The notes below the pieces were generated by a model. The model saw only the letters and a list, made by a program, of their open reading frames with translations. It searched no databases and was not told where the DNA came from. A stretch of 64,000 bases of DNA from Ensifer adhaerens (GTDB lineage: Bacteria > Pseudomonadota > Alphaproteobacteria > Rhizobiales > Rhizobiaceae). The DNA lies in NCBI RefSeq assembly GCF_020035535.1, contig NZ_CP083349.1, positions 3,118,501 to 3,182,500 of the forward strand, written 5' to 3'. Shown piece after piece: positions 37,985-47,911 of the stretch (positions are counted from its first letter, which is position 1; each line of letters starts with the position of its first letter). Position numbers and translations under genes: made by a program.

Positions 37985-38323
37985 GTGTTCCGAATACCTC
38001 GCCCGTGAGGCCGAATCGCCCGAATCCCGTCCGCCGCTTCGGCTCGATCTTTTTTAAACCTATTACGTAAGTCTCAACAATGCCAAGCTCCGCAAACAAC
38101 TACGGAAGCTGTGGATGGATTGCGTAGCCGGCTTTCTTCAACGGCGGTGCGAAAGCGTTGTTGCATTGCGGGACAAGGCCCGGAACAACCTGCCGTCAAA
38201 TGGCCGCGGAAGGCCCGTATTTATTGACTCGCACGGCGCACCTGCTATGTGTCAGCCGCTTCTTGCGCGGTCTTTGGAGGATAGAGACCGTTCCCTGACC
38301 ACCGAACGCAAAACGGAACAGTC
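37985..38323. other. 339-base divergent region between DUF4164 and tkt
   Basis: Holds a strong tkt promoter at 38224-38251. On the other strand TTGGCA (38080-38085) and TAATAG (38059-38064), 15 bases apart, are a possible promoter for DUF4164-zapA. No gene is seen. Confidence 0.5.
38224..38251 (+). promoter_or_regulatory. Sigma-70 promoter of tkt
   Basis: TTGACT (38224-38229), 16 bases, TATGTG (38246-38251), giving a leader of about 65 nt before the ATG at 38324. Confidence 0.65.
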
Positions 38324-40306
38324 ATGATCTCTCGCGAAAAACACGACCGGATGGCAAATGCGATCCGATTCCTCTCCATGGATGCCGTCGAGAAGGCAAA
38401 TTCCGGCCACCCTGGCCTGCCCATGGGCGCAGCCGACATAGCGACAGTCCTCTTTACGCGCTATCTGAGCTTCGACCCCAAGAACCCCTCCTGGCCGAAC
38501 CGCGACCGCTTCGTGCTGTCGGCCGGCCACGGCTCGATGCTGCTCTATTCGCTGCTCTATTTGACGGGCTACGAAGACATCTCGATCGAAGAGATCAAGA
38601 ATTTCCGCCAACTTGGCGCCCGCACCGCCGGCCACCCGGAATACGGCCACGCCGCCGGCATCGAGACGACCACGGGTCCGCTCGGCCAGGGCATTGCCAA
38701 CGCTGTCGGCATGGCGATCGCAGAGCGCAAGCTGCGTGACGAATTCGGCTCCAACCTGATGGAGCACTATACCTATGTGCTCGCCGGTGACGGCTGCCTC
38801 ATGGAAGGCATCAGCCAGGAAGCGATCTCGCTTGCCGGCCACCTGAAGCTCAACAAGCTGATCGTCTTCTGGGACGACAACAACATCTCGATCGACGGCC
38901 CGATCTCGATCGCCGACTCGACCGACCAGCACGCCCGCTTCCGCGCCAGCAACTGGAACACGATTGCCGTCGACGGCCACGACCCGGACGCGATTGCTGC
39001 AGCGATCGACCAGGCCCAGAAGTCCGACAAGCCGACGATGATCGCCTGCAAGACGACGATCGGCTTCGGCGCACCGAACAAGGCCGGCACCCACAAGGTC
39101 CACGGTTCGCCGCTCGGCGCCGAGGAAATCGCTGCCACCCGCAAGGCACTCGGCTGGGAAGCCGAAGCGTTCGTCGTTCCCTCCGACGTGCTCGACGCCT
39201 GGCGTCTGGCCGGCCTGCGCTCCACCAAGGCGCGCAAGGAATGGGAAGAGCGCCTCGAAAAGAGCGATGCCGAGAAGAAGGCCCAGTTCGTTCGCCGCTT
39301 CTCCGGCGAACTCGAAGGCCGTCTGTCCTCCGCCATCGACGACTACAAGAAGAAGCTCGCTGAGACCAAGCCGTCGCCGGCAACCCGCAAGGCTTCCGAA
39401 GACGCGCTCGAAGTCATCAACGGCGTTCTGGCCGAAACCATCGGCGGCTCGGCCGACCTGACCGGCTCGAACAACACCAAGACGAGCCAGACCAAGTCGA
39501 TCACGCCGGACGATTTCTCCGGTCGCTATATCCACTGGGGCGTGCGCGAACACGGCATGGCCGCTGCCATGAACGGCATGGCGCTGCACGGCGGCGTCAT
39601 CCCCTATTCCGGCGGCTTCCTGATCTTCTCGGACTATTGCCGTCCGTCGATCCGCCTTGCCGCGCTGATGGGCATCCGCGTCATCCATGTGCTGACGCAT
39701 GACTCGATCGGCCTCGGCGAAGACGGCCCGACGCACCAGCCGGTCGAGCATATGGCAGCCCTTCGCGCCATCCCGACCCTTCTGATGTTCCGCCCGGCCG
39801 ACGCCACGGAAACGGCAGAATGCTGGCAGCTCGCGCTCGAAAGCCACAACCGCCCGTCCGGAATCGCGCTGACGCGCCAGAACCTGATGGCCGTTCGCAC
39901 CGAGTATGAAGAAGAGAACCTGTGCGCCCACGGCGCCTACGACCTGATCTCGGCCGCCGACGCCAAGGTCACGATCTTCGCGACCGGCTCGGAAGTCGAA
40001 ATCGCCGTCAAGGCCTGCCAGACGCTGACCGCCAAGGGCATCTCGACCCGCGTTGTCTCCGTTCCCTGCTTCGAGCTTTTCGCCGAGCAGAGCGAAGATT
40101 ACCAGCAGGCGATCATCGGCAACTCGCCGGTCAAGATCGCCGTCGAAGCCGGCATCCGTCAGGGCTGGGATCACTTCATCGGCAGCGATGGCACCTTCAT
40201 CGGCATGTCGTCCTTCGGTGCCTCCGGTCCCTATAAGGAGCTTTACAAGCACTTCGGCATCACGCCCGAGGCGGTGGTTGCCGCGGCTGAAGCGAAGCTC
40301 GCCTGA
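38324..40306 (+). CDS. tkt: Transketolase
   Basis: 660-residue thiamine-diphosphate enzyme of the pentose phosphate and Calvin-type carbon rearrangements. The substrate loop [30 protein letters not shown], and the ThDP motif starting [14 protein letters not shown] and ending in [10 protein letters not shown] are present. The second domain carries [17 protein letters not shown] and [22 protein letters not shown]. Length matches TktA. It heads a plus-strand central-carbon cluster (tkt, gap, glycolipid-binding gene, pgk, fba), but a strong terminator follows it. Confidence 0.98.
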   Translation: MISREKHDRMANAIRFLSMDAVEKANSGHPGLPMGAADIATVLFTRYLSFDPKNPSWPNRDRFVLSAGHGSMLLYSLLYLTGYEDISIEEIKNFRQLGARTAGHPEYGHAAGIETTTGPLGQGIANAVGMAIAERKLRDEFGSNLMEHYTYVLAGDGCLMEGISQEAISLAGHLKLNKLIVFWDDNNISIDGPISIADSTDQHARFRASNWNTIAVDGHDPDAIAAAIDQAQKSDKPTMIACKTTIGFGAPNKAGTHKVHGSPLGAEEIAATRKALGWEAEAFVVPSDVLDAWRLAGLRSTKARKEWEERLEKSDAEKKAQFVRRFSGELEGRLSSAIDDYKKKLAETKPSPATRKASEDALEVINGVLAETIGGSADLTGSNNTKTSQTKSITPDDFSGRYIHWGVREHGMAAAMNGMALHGGVIPYSGGFLIFSDYCRPSIRLAALMGIRVIHVLTHDSIGLGEDGPTHQPVEHMAALRAIPTLLMFRPADATETAECWQLALESHNRPSGIALTRQNLMAVRTEYEEENLCAHGAYDLISAADAKVTIFATGSEVEIAVKACQTLTAKGISTRVVSVPCFELFAEQSEDYQQAIIGNSPVKIAVEAGIRQGWDHFIGSDGTFIGMSSFGASGPYKELYKHFGITPEAVVAAAEAKLA

Positions 40307-40313
40307 TCAATCT

Positions 40314-40347
40314 GCGGGGCGCGCCGAAAGGTGCGCCCCGCTTTTTT
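40314..40347 (+). terminator. Strong intrinsic terminator between tkt and gap
   Basis: GC-rich stem GCGGGGCGC/GCGCCCCGC (40314-40341) followed by TTTTTT (40342-40347), only 31 bases before the gap ATG. Confidence 0.85.
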
Positions 40348-40378
40348 CGTACCACGTCAGTCAGACAGGGAGAGACCC

Positions 40379-41389
40379 ATGACAGTGAAAGTCGCCATCA
40401 ACGGTTTTGGCCGCATCGGCCGCAACGTGCTCCGCGCGATCGTCGAATCCGGCCGCACCGACATCGAAGTCGTTGCCATCAACGATCTCGGCCCCGTTGA
40501 GACCAACGCTCACCTGCTGCGCTACGATTCGATCCACGGTCGCTTCCCGGCCGAGGTCAAGGTCGAAGGCGACACGATCACCATCAACGGCGGCAAGCCG
40601 ATCAAGGTGACCGCGATCAAGGATCCGGCAACGCTGCCGCACAAGGAACTCGGCATCGACATCGCGATGGAATGCACCGGCATCTTCACCGCCCGCGACA
40701 AGGCTGCAGCCCACCTGACGGCAGGCGCCAAGCGCGTCATCGTCTCGGCTCCGGCCGACGGCGCCGACCTGACGGTCGTCTACGGCGTCAACCACGACCA
40801 GCTGACCAAGGACCACCTGGTCATCTCCAACGCATCCTGCACGACGAACTGCCTGGTTCCGGTCGTCAAGGTCCTGAACGATGTCATCGGCATCAACCAT
40901 GGCTTCATGACCACGATCCACTCCTACACCAACGACCAGCCGTCGCTCGACCAGATGCACAAGGATCTGTACCGCGCCCGCGCTGCCGCTCTGTCGATGA
41001 TCCCGACCTCGACGGGTGCCGCCAAGGCCGTCGGCCTGGTTCTGCCGGAACTGAAGGGCAAGCTCGACGGCACGTCGATCCGCGTCCCGACCCCGAACGT
41101 CTCGGTCGTCGACTTCAAGTTCGTCGCCAAGCGCAACACCTCGGTCGAGGAAATCACCAACGCCATCAAGGCCGCCTCCAACGGCGCGCTGAAGGGCGTC
41201 CTTGGCTACACGGAAGAGCCGCTCGTTTCGCGCGACTTCAACCACGACAGCCACTCCTCGATCTTCGCGATCGACCAGACCAAGGTTGTCGAAGGCAACT
41301 TTGTACGTATCCTCACCTGGTACGACAACGAATGGGGCTTCTCGAACCGCATGGCCGACACGGCTGTCGCCTTCGCCAAGCTCATCTAA
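40379..41389 (+). CDS. gap: Glyceraldehyde-3-phosphate dehydrogenase
   Basis: 336 residues. It begins [20 protein letters not shown] (NAD-binding Rossmann motif), with the catalytic cysteine in [13 protein letters not shown] (near residue 155), the His in HSYTNDQ, and C-terminal [20 protein letters not shown] lies upstream of ATG 40379. Because a terminator separates it from tkt by 31 bases, its expression must come from a promoter inside the tkt 3' end, from readthrough, or from conditional anti-termination. Confidence 0.97.
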   Translation: MTVKVAINGFGRIGRNVLRAIVESGRTDIEVVAINDLGPVETNAHLLRYDSIHGRFPAEVKVEGDTITINGGKPIKVTAIKDPATLPHKELGIDIAMECTGIFTARDKAAAHLTAGAKRVIVSAPADGADLTVVYGVNHDQLTKDHLVISNASCTTNCLVPVVKVLNDVIGINHGFMTTIHSYTNDQPSLDQMHKDLYRARAAALSMIPTSTGAAKAVGLVLPELKGKLDGTSIRVPTPNVSVVDFKFVAKRNTSVEEITNAIKAASNGALKGVLGYTEEPLVSRDFNHDSHSSIFAIDQTKVVEGNFVRILTWYDNEWGFSNRMADTAVAFAKLI

Positions 41390-41394
41390 CGCAG

Positions 41395-41985
41395 ATGTTT
41401 CGCGCCCTTTCTTCAACAACGGTCCGCTGGCGTCCGCTTGAAGGAGAAGGGCTCGAACACCTGACGCTGACGCAAACCGAAACTACCGACGGCGCGATCA
41501 TCCGCGCCGTTGGCGTTCTCATCGGCCACCGCGGCGGTACGCCCTACGGCGTACGCTACCGGATCGATTGCGACGAGGCCTGGCTGGTTCGCAAGTTCAT
41601 GGTCGACACCACCGATGGCCGAAGCCTGCATCTGCGCTCGGATATTCCTGGCGAATGGGCGACGGCGCGCGGCACGCCCCTCCCCGAATTCGACGGCTGC
41701 ATCGACATCGACCTCGCCGGCACGCCCTTCACCAACACGCTGCCGATCCGCCGGCTCGGCCTTACCCGCCAGTCCGGCACCGCCAGGCTGAAGATGCTCT
41801 ACGTGCCGTTCGACACGTTCGAGCCCGTCGTCGACGGCCAGCACTACACCTGCCTCGAAGACTTCAGGCTCTATCGCTACGAGGCGGAGGACCGCAGCTT
41901 TGCCGCGGACCTGCCGGTAGATGAGGACGGCCTCGTCATCGATTACCCCACCCTTTTCCAGAGACTATCACCGGAGACTATCTGA
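41395..41985 (+). CDS. Putative glycolipid-binding domain protein (DUF1089/PF06475-type)
   Basis: 196 residues starting 5 bases after gap. Visible segments are [64 protein letters not shown] and RLYRYEA, which fit the Glycolip_bind (DUF1089) layout. There is no signal peptide or membrane helix. The stop overlaps the pgk start (TGATG, 41983-41987), so it is translated with the glycolytic genes. Why a lipid- or sugar-binding-like protein sits between gap and pgk is unknown; a role in central carbon metabolism is only suggested by the operon. Confidence 0.8.
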   Translation: MFRALSSTTVRWRPLEGEGLEHLTLTQTETTDGAIIRAVGVLIGHRGGTPYGVRYRIDCDEAWLVRKFMVDTTDGRSLHLRSDIPGEWATARGTPLPEFDGCIDIDLAGTPFTNTLPIRRLGLTRQSGTARLKMLYVPFDTFEPVVDGQHYTCLEDFRLYRYEAEDRSFAADLPVDEDGLVIDYPTLFQRLSPETI

Positions 41986-43181
41986 TGACTTTCAAGACCC
42001 TCGACGATCTGACCGACATCGCCGGCAAGCGCGTGCTGGTGCGCGTCGATCTCAACGTGCCGGTCAAGGACGGCGTGGTCACCGACGCGACCCGCATCGA
42101 GCGCGTCGCGCCGACCATCCGCGAATTGTCCGAGAAGGGCGCCAAGGTCATCCTGCTGGCCCATTTCGGCCGCCCGAAGGGTGAACCGGTCGCTGACATG
42201 TCGCTGAAGACGATCGCTCCGGCCGTCGAAGACGTGCTCGACCAGCGCGTTCACTTCGCCGCCGACTGCATCGGCGACAAGGCGAAGAACGCGATCGCCG
42301 AAATGAGCGACGGCGATGTGCTGCTGCTCGAAAACACCCGCTTCCACAAGGGCGAGGAGAAGAACGAAGCTGAGTTCGTCAAGGCGCTTGCCGCCAACGG
42401 CGACATTTATGTCAACGATGCCTTCTCGGCCGCCCACCGCGCCCATGCCTCGACCGAGGGCCTTGCCCACCACCTGCCGGCCTATGCCGGCCGCACCATG
42501 CAAGCCGAACTCGAGGCGCTCGAAAAGGGCCTCGGCCAGCCGAAGCGCCCGGTCGTTGCCATCGTCGGCGGCGCCAAGGTCTCGACCAAGATCGACCTGC
42601 TGCAGAACCTCGTGACCAAGGTCGACGCGCTCGTCATCGGCGGTGGCATGGCCAACACCTTCATCGCTGCCAAGGGCATCAATGTCGGCAAGTCGCTCTG
42701 CGAGCATGACCTCGCCGACACCGCCAAGGCGATCATCGCTGCCGCCGACAAGGCCGGCTGCGCCATCGTGTTGCCGGAAGACGGCGTCATCGCCCGCGAA
42801 TTCAAGGCCGGTGCCGACAACGAAGTGGTCGATATCAGCGCCATCCCTGCCGATGCCATGGTTCTCGACGTCGGTCCGAAGTCGATCGCAGCCGTCAATG
42901 ACTGGATCTCCAAGGCCGAAACGCTCGTCTGGAACGGCCCGCTCGGCGCCTTCGAGATCGCCCCCTTCGACAAGGCGACAGTCGCCGTTGCCAAGCATGC
43001 GGCCGCCCGGACCCGGCAGGGTTCGCTGGTATCCGTTGCCGGTGGCGGCGATACCGTCGCAGCGCTGAACCATGCCGAAGTCGCCGACGATTTCAGCTAC
43101 GTCTCGACCGCTGGCGGCGCCTTCCTGGAGTGGATGGAAGGCAAGCCCCTCCCGGGCGTCGACATCCTCAAGCAGAAGTAA
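41985..43181 (+). CDS. pgk: Phosphoglycerate kinase
   Basis: 398-residue glycolytic kinase. The N-terminal domain has [25 protein letters not shown] and [12 protein letters not shown]. The hinge and C-terminal domain carry [30 protein letters not shown] glycines, [10 protein letters not shown], and GGGDTVAAL near the end. Its ATG overlaps the preceding stop and GGAG lies just upstream. A 12-bp hairpin follows. Confidence 0.98.
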   Translation: MTFKTLDDLTDIAGKRVLVRVDLNVPVKDGVVTDATRIERVAPTIRELSEKGAKVILLAHFGRPKGEPVADMSLKTIAPAVEDVLDQRVHFAADCIGDKAKNAIAEMSDGDVLLLENTRFHKGEEKNEAEFVKALAANGDIYVNDAFSAAHRAHASTEGLAHHLPAYAGRTMQAELEALEKGLGQPKRPVVAIVGGAKVSTKIDLLQNLVTKVDALVIGGGMANTFIAAKGINVGKSLCEHDLADTAKAIIAAADKAGCAIVLPEDGVIAREFKAGADNEVVDISAIPADAMVLDVGPKSIAAVNDWISKAETLVWNGPLGAFEIAPFDKATVAVAKHAAARTRQGSLVSVAGGGDTVAALNHAEVADDFSYVSTAGGAFLEWMEGKPLPGVDILKQK

Positions 43182-43190
43182 GCCGTGCAA

Positions 43191-43219
43191 CCGGCGCGTG
43201 GGGACAGCCCACGCGCCGG
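43191..43219 (+). terminator. Terminator-like hairpin after pgk
   Basis: Perfect 12-bp stem CCGGCGCGTGGG/CCCACGCGCCGG with a short loop, 9 bases after the pgk stop. There is no T-tract, so it may attenuate or stabilise rather than terminate. Confidence 0.5.
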
Positions 43220-43248
43220 CAATCAAGAAAAAGCCTCATTTATTCAAC

Positions 43249-43269
43249 CGATTAAAAAATTTTAAATCG
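43249..43269. promoter_or_regulatory. AT-rich palindrome upstream of fba
   Basis: CGATTAAAAAATTTTAAATCG is a near-perfect 21-base inverted repeat in an AT-rich patch 154 bases before fba, followed by TTTTAGTCGATTTT as a partial repeat of the arm. It could be an operator or UP-type element; the regulator is not recognised. Confidence 0.4.
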
Positions 43270-43422
43270 TTTTAGTCGATTTTCTCGCCATTTTCCTGGA
43301 CAATTTCACCTGTTACTCGCGCCCTTGTTTGGAGCGTGGCGGTTGCTCCGTGCGCCGTCGGTCCGAAACTGTTTCAGTACTCGCCCCGATCCTGGTGATC
43401 GGCGCTGTCTAGGGAGAAAAAC

Positions 43423-44448
43423 ATGAGCGAAAGACTGGAAGACATCGCTGTCGCCATGGTCGCCAACGGCCGGGGGCTGCTCGCCGCCGACGAGTCCACG
43501 GCAACGATCAAGAAACGCTTCGACACGATCGGCCTGGAATCCACCGAGGCATCCAGGCGAGACTATCGCGAGATGCTGCTGCGCGCCGACGAGGCAATGC
43601 GCAAATACATCTCCGGTGTCATTCTCTATGAGGAAACCCTGTTCCAGAGGGCGGCAGACGGCACGCCGCTCGTCGACATCATCCGGGCCGCCGGCTCGAT
43701 CCCCGGCATCAAGGTCGATGCCGGCGCCAAGCCGATGACCAACTTCCCGGCCGAGACGATCACCGAAGGCCTTGATGGCCTCGCGCAACGGCTGGCCAGA
43801 TATCACGAAGCCGGCGCACGCTTCGCCAAGTGGCGCGGCGTGATCTCCGTCTCCGATACGTTGCCGACCGCCGGCGCCGTTCGCGCCAACGCCCATGCAC
43901 TTGCGCGCTATGCCGCCCTTTGCCAGGACGCCGGCATCGTGCCGATCGTCGAGCCGGAGGTGCTCATGGATGGTGCGCCGGGCGACCATTCGATCGATCG
44001 CTCCGAGCACGTGACGGAGTGGGCGCTGCGCGTCACCTTCGAGGAGCTGGCGGCAATGCGGGTCAAGCTCGAAGGCATGATCCTGAAACCGAGCATGGTG
44101 ATCGACGGTAAGAAGGCGCGCAACGCTTCCGTCGCCGAAGTGGCCGAACGCACCATCAAGGTGCTGAAGCGCACCGTTCCCTCGGCCGTGCCGGGCATCG
44201 CCTTCCTCTCCGGCGGCCAATCGACCGAAGAGGCGACCGCCCATCTTTCGGCGATGAACATCGCCCGCGACCTGCCGTGGAAGCTGACTTTCTCCTATGG
44301 CCGCGCCCTGCAGCAGGAGGCGCTCAACGCCTGGAACGGCAAGGCCGAGAACGTCGCCGCCGGCCAGCGCGCCTTCTCGCACCGAGCCGAAATGTGCAGT
44401 CTTGCGGCCAAGGGCGCCTGGAAGAAGGATCTCGAGAAGGCCGCCTGA
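43423..44448 (+). CDS. fba: Class I fructose-bisphosphate aldolase
   Basis: 341 residues of the Schiff-base class I aldolase family: MVANGRGLLAADESTATIKKRF, FAKWRGVISV, VPIVEPEVLMDG, a LEGMILKPSMV segment with the conserved active-site lysine region, PGIAFLSGGQSTEEATAHLSAM and WKLTFSYGRALQQEAL. A class I enzyme rather than class II is typical for rhizobia. AGGGAG precedes the ATG. It ends the central-carbon cluster, with its own terminator. Confidence 0.95.
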   Translation: MSERLEDIAVAMVANGRGLLAADESTATIKKRFDTIGLESTEASRRDYREMLLRADEAMRKYISGVILYEETLFQRAADGTPLVDIIRAAGSIPGIKVDAGAKPMTNFPAETITEGLDGLAQRLARYHEAGARFAKWRGVISVSDTLPTAGAVRANAHALARYAALCQDAGIVPIVEPEVLMDGAPGDHSIDRSEHVTEWALRVTFEELAAMRVKLEGMILKPSMVIDGKKARNASVAEVAERTIKVLKRTVPSAVPGIAFLSGGQSTEEATAHLSAMNIARDLPWKLTFSYGRALQQEALNAWNGKAENVAAGQRAFSHRAEMCSLAAKGAWKKDLEKAA

Positions 44449-44472
44449 GTGCCACTCGACAGAAGGCAAGCG

Positions 44473-44496
44473 AAGGGGCCGCAAGCCGGCCCCTTT
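44473..44496 (+). terminator. Intrinsic terminator of fba
   Basis: Stem AAGGGGCCG/CGGCCCCTT followed by TTCG, 24 bases after the stop. Confidence 0.8.
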
Positions 44497-44677
44497 TCGT
44501 GTTCCTCGGCCGCATGATGGCGTCATCGGCATCGGGGAGGTAACGGACAGCAAGGGAAACCTAAGCGCACGCCGCCGCCCCGATCGAACTTGTCACCGGA
44601 ACAAGTTGGCGCCTTTGCCCGTCGCGGGCGCTGGCTTAAGGCTTGGCTTCGCATCCAACGCCAGCGAAAGCCGAGCC

Positions 44678-45607
44678 ATGACCGCAGCCTCGCCATCCAT
44701 CGCCTATGTCACCGTCGACGTCTTTACGGCCGAGCGTTTCGCCGGCAATCAACTTGCGGTCATTCCGGATGCCCGGGGCTTGAGCGGCGGGCAGATGCAG
44801 GCGATCGCGACCGAATTTGGTTACTCGGAAGTCACCTTCGTGCTGCCGCCGCGCGACCCCAGCAACACCGCCGAGGTCCGGATCTTCACCCCGACGATGG
44901 AAATTCCCTTTGCCGGCCACCCGAATGTCGGCACCGCCTTCGTGCTCGGCAGACAGAATGAAATCTTCGGCCGTGTGCCCGGCGACATCCTGCGCTTCGA
45001 GGAAAAGGCGGGCCTGGTCGAGGCGACGTTGCTGCGGGAGCAAGGCGAAGTCACCGGCGCCCGTATCGTGGTACCGCGGAGCTTGACGGCAGGCCCGGAA
45101 ATCGACGCCGAGACGATCGCTGCCTGCGCGTCGTTGACATCGGAAGCCGTCAGCACACGCACCCACACGCCGATCCGGCTTTCGGTCGGCCTGCCCTTCG
45201 CCGTTGCGGAATTGAGCGATGTTGCGACGCTTTCGGCAGCGAGACCGAACGTCACCGCCTTCCATGCGGCCAATGCCCGCTACAAGCCGGAGGAGGACAG
45301 CTTCAGCCTGTTCCTCTACGCGCGCTCCGAGGACGCGCCGTGGCAGATCCGGGCGCGCATGTTCGCCCCGCTCGACAACGTCAACGAGGATCCCGCCACC
45401 GGTAGCGCCTCGGCAGCTCTTTCCGCCCATCTCGTCGCGCTGCTGCCGGATCAGGATATCGATATCGAGATCACCATCGAACAGGGCGTGGAGATGGGCC
45501 GGCGCAGTCTCATTGGCGCCTCTGTCCGCAAGCAGGGCGGCATCGTTCGGCAGGTCAGTCTCTCCGGCAATTGCGTCAGCGCGATGCGTGGGCTGATCGA
45601 TCTGTAG
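44678..45607 (+). CDS. PhzF-family isomerase-like protein
   Basis: 309 residues with the two-domain diaminopimelate-epimerase-like fold of PhzF: YVTVDVFTAERFAGNQLAV at the start, FGYSEVTFV with the presumed catalytic Glu at residue 51, RIFTPTMEIPFAGHPNVGTA, and the C-terminal NEDPATGSASAAL, the family hallmark. Characterised members isomerise phenazine or other small acids, but most genomic copies have no known substrate. No phenazine genes are nearby. ATG 44678 is used; upstream in-frame sequence overlaps the fba 3' end and is not protein-like. Confidence 0.9.
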   Translation: MTAASPSIAYVTVDVFTAERFAGNQLAVIPDARGLSGGQMQAIATEFGYSEVTFVLPPRDPSNTAEVRIFTPTMEIPFAGHPNVGTAFVLGRQNEIFGRVPGDILRFEEKAGLVEATLLREQGEVTGARIVVPRSLTAGPEIDAETIAACASLTSEAVSTRTHTPIRLSVGLPFAVAELSDVATLSAARPNVTAFHAANARYKPEEDSFSLFLYARSEDAPWQIRARMFAPLDNVNEDPATGSASAALSAHLVALLPDQDIDIEITIEQGVEMGRRSLIGASVRKQGGIVRQVSLSGNCVSAMRGLIDL

Positions 45608-45718
45608 TGCTTTCCGCCTGGTGGCCGTCAGCGGCGATCACCGGGGGTTCAGCCTCGCACGCCGTAACGCGCCGAATGCTGTGTAATTTCTTGCTTGGAT
45701 CGATGCCGATCTAAGGAG

Positions 45719-46261
45719 TTACACAGTAGGCAACAGCTTCAAGATATCACCGAACATGTCCCGCCATTCGGCATCGTCCATCTCGACGAAGCCGAAGCCG
45801 CGCAGCAGAAAGACGCCTTCCGTAGCCAGGAAGGCGAGCCGCGCACGGCGCCCCTCCTCCGTCGACAGGTCGATGCCATCGAGACGTGCACGGTACCAGG
45901 CACGGTTCTTCGCCATATGCTCTTCGCGCTGCAAGAGTGCCGCCATCATGCCGGATGTGCGCGCCCTGTCAGCTGTGTTCATCCGGGCGGTCACCGCCGC
46001 ATGCGCGCGCATCGCCTTCACCGGATCGGCGTCATCGCCGCCCTCCGCGGCAACGGCGCTATCGAATTCGCTGAACCAGCGCTCCATCATCGCGTCGATC
46101 AGCCCGTCCTTGTTGCCGAAGCAATATTGCACGCCGCCCTTGGTAATGCCGGAAGCCTTGGCGACGGCATCGATCGTCAGACCGGCTGCACCAACCGCGT
46201 TCACGATCGCCTCCGCAGCATCCAGCACCTTGTCGCGATCGATCGTCCGTCGTCGTCCCAT
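45719..46261 (-). CDS. TetR-family repressor, probable local regulator of the efflux pump
   Basis: 180 residues. The N-terminal HTH reads VLDAAEAIVNAVGAAGLTIDAVAKASGITKGGVQYCFGNKDGLIDAM (about 12-58), a standard TetR_N. The C-terminal helices include HAAVTARMNTADRARTSGMMAALLQ, resembling the TetR_C_34-type ligand domain. It is divergent from a DHA2 transporter across 104 bases holding a palindrome, the classic arrangement for a repressor of its neighbouring pump. Confidence 0.9.
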   Translation of the reverse strand: MGRRRTIDRDKVLDAAEAIVNAVGAAGLTIDAVAKASGITKGGVQYCFGNKDGLIDAMMERWFSEFDSAVAAEGGDDADPVKAMRAHAAVTARMNTADRARTSGMMAALLQREEHMAKNRAWYRARLDGIDLSTEEGRRARLAFLATEGVFLLRGFGFVEMDDAEWRDMFGDILKLLPTV

Positions 46262-46283
46262 TCTTGATTTTCCCTTTCAATTC

Positions 46284-46293
46284 CATACGTATG
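46284..46293. promoter_or_regulatory. Palindromic operator candidate for the TetR protein
   Basis: CATACGTATG is a perfect 10-base palindrome within TTCCATACGTATGTATTT, 22 bases from the tetR start and 72 from the pump start, in the shared promoter region. Confidence 0.55.
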
Positions 46294-46365
46294 TATTTAT
46301 ATAGCTGCCCTGATGTTAACAAGGCCTTGCCCTCAATTGATCCTGGGCGGCCATAGAGGTGTACC

Positions 46366-47880
46366 ATGCATCCGCAAAATCGCTGGCTCATTCTGGCCAT
46401 CGTATCGAGCGCACTCTTTTTGATCGTCGTCGATATGACGGTGCTCTATACCGCCCTGCCCCGCCTGACCCATGACCTCGGCGCCACCGCGTCGGAGAAG
46501 CTCTGGATCGTCAATGCCTATGCACTCGTCGTAGCCGGGCTGCTGCCTGGCCTCGGCACGCTGGGAGATCGGCTCGGGCACAAGAAACCCTTCATTGTCG
46601 GCCTCGCCGTTTTCGGCATCGCCTCGCTGATCGCCGCCTATGCCCCCAGCCCGACGATCCTGATCGGCGGCCGAGTGCTGCTTGCCGTCGGCGCTGCGCT
46701 GATGATGCCGGCGACGCTGTCGATCATCCGCCTCACCTTCACCGACGAGCGCGAGCGAGCGCTGGCGATCGGCGTCTGGGCCGCCATAGCCTCCGGTGGC
46801 GCTGCCATCGGTCCGGTTCTTGGTGGCTTCCTGCTGGAATATTTCTGGTGGGGCTCGGTCTTCCTGATCAACGTACCGATCGTCGCGATCGCTCTGCTGC
46901 TCGGTGTCGTCGTACTGCCGAACAACGCCGGCAATCCCAAGCATCCGTGGGACGCGCTCGGCTCGTTCCAGATCATGGTCGGCCTCATCGGCCTTGCCTA
47001 TGCCGTCAAGGAAACGAGCAAGCGCGAACCGTCACTGGAAGCGGGCCTCGCCGCAGCCGTGATCGGCGCGATCGGCCTCGTCCTCTTCGTCCGGCGGCAA
47101 CGGCGCAGCGTGCACCCGCTGATCGATTTCAGCCTGTTCCGCAACGGCGCGTTTTCCTCGGGTGTCGCGGCCGCCCTGGTGGCATCGGCCTCCATCGTCG
47201 GGATCGAACTGGTGCTGAGCCAGCAGTTGCAGCTGGTCGAGGGCTTTTCGCCGCTTCAGGCGGGCCTCTTCATCTTGCCTATCCCGCTTGCCGCCTTTGT
47301 TGCTGGTCCGCTCACCGGCGCCCTCCTGCCCCGTCTCGGAGCGGAAGTGGTGCTGCGCTCCGGCCTCATTCTCGCGGCCCTCGGCCTCGGGGGATACCTG
47401 TTGGTCCACGGGTCCGGCGCGCTTGCCCAGATTGCCAGCCTCGTCGTTCTCGGCCTCGGCATAGGCGCCGCGATGACCGCCGCCTCCAGCGCCATCATGT
47501 TCAATGCCCCGCCGGAGCGGGCCGGCATGGCGGCCTCCATCGAGGAAGTCTCGTTCGAGCTCGGCGGCGCAATCGGCATCGCCGTTCTCGGCAGCGTGAT
47601 GTCGCTCGTCTACACCGCCTTCCTCGTGCTGCCGGAAGGTGCCTCCATTTCGGCGATAGCACGCGACAGCCTCGACGAAGCCCTGCTTCTCGCCGAGAAG
47701 CTGCCGGCGGATGTGGCCGGCGAACTGGTGACGCGCGCCAGGCTCGCCTTCGAGCAGGCCTTTACCGCGGTCGTGATCGTTGCGACGGCCATGCTCTTTG
47801 TCACCGGTGCGGCCATCTGGTGGCTGACGGGCGGCCGCAGCACAGCGCCGGCGGCATCCCGTCAGGCAGGGCACCACTAA
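46366..47880 (+). CDS. DHA2-family major facilitator drug efflux transporter
   Basis: 504 residues with about 14 membrane helices (SmvA/EmrB type). It starts RWLILAIVSSALFLIVVDMTVLYTALP, a typical DHA2 TM1. GTLGDRLGHKKPF is the loop 2-3 MFS motif, SIIRLTFTDERERALAIGVWAAIASGGAAIGPVLGG is motif C, and further paired helices lead to a charged C-terminus. GAGG lies before the ATG. It probably exports a toxic compound sensed by the divergent TetR protein. Confidence 0.93.
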   Translation: MHPQNRWLILAIVSSALFLIVVDMTVLYTALPRLTHDLGATASEKLWIVNAYALVVAGLLPGLGTLGDRLGHKKPFIVGLAVFGIASLIAAYAPSPTILIGGRVLLAVGAALMMPATLSIIRLTFTDERERALAIGVWAAIASGGAAIGPVLGGFLLEYFWWGSVFLINVPIVAIALLLGVVVLPNNAGNPKHPWDALGSFQIMVGLIGLAYAVKETSKREPSLEAGLAAAVIGAIGLVLFVRRQRRSVHPLIDFSLFRNGAFSSGVAAALVASASIVGIELVLSQQLQLVEGFSPLQAGLFILPIPLAAFVAGPLTGALLPRLGAEVVLRSGLILAALGLGGYLLVHGSGALAQIASLVVLGLGIGAAMTAASSAIMFNAPPERAGMAASIEEVSFELGGAIGIAVLGSVMSLVYTAFLVLPEGASISAIARDSLDEALLLAEKLPADVAGELVTRARLAFEQAFTAVVIVATAMLFVTGAAIWWLTGGRSTAPAASRQAGHH

Positions 47881-47887
47881 GGGTGAA

Positions 47888-47909
47888 CGCCGGGCGATCC
47901 CGCCCGGCG
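47888..47909. terminator. Bidirectional terminator-like hairpin
   Basis: Perfect 9-bp stem CGCCGGGCG/CGCCCGGCG with an ATCC-type loop, between the convergent pump and cyclase genes. There is no T-tract on either side. Confidence 0.45.
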
Positions 47910-47911
47910 GT

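Noticed and set aside
38252..40252. A 666-codon frame opposite tkt
   Set aside because: It is an antisense shadow of a strongly conserved gene in a high-GC genome; its product is arginine/glycine-rich with no family, and no promoter or ribosome site supports it.
40672..41394. N-terminal extension of the glycolipid-binding gene inside gap
   Set aside because: It overlaps gap in another frame; family-like sequence starts only at 41395.
43249..43269. CtrA box upstream of fba
   Set aside because: The two TTAA units are separated by six, not seven, bases and lie within an AT-rich palindrome.
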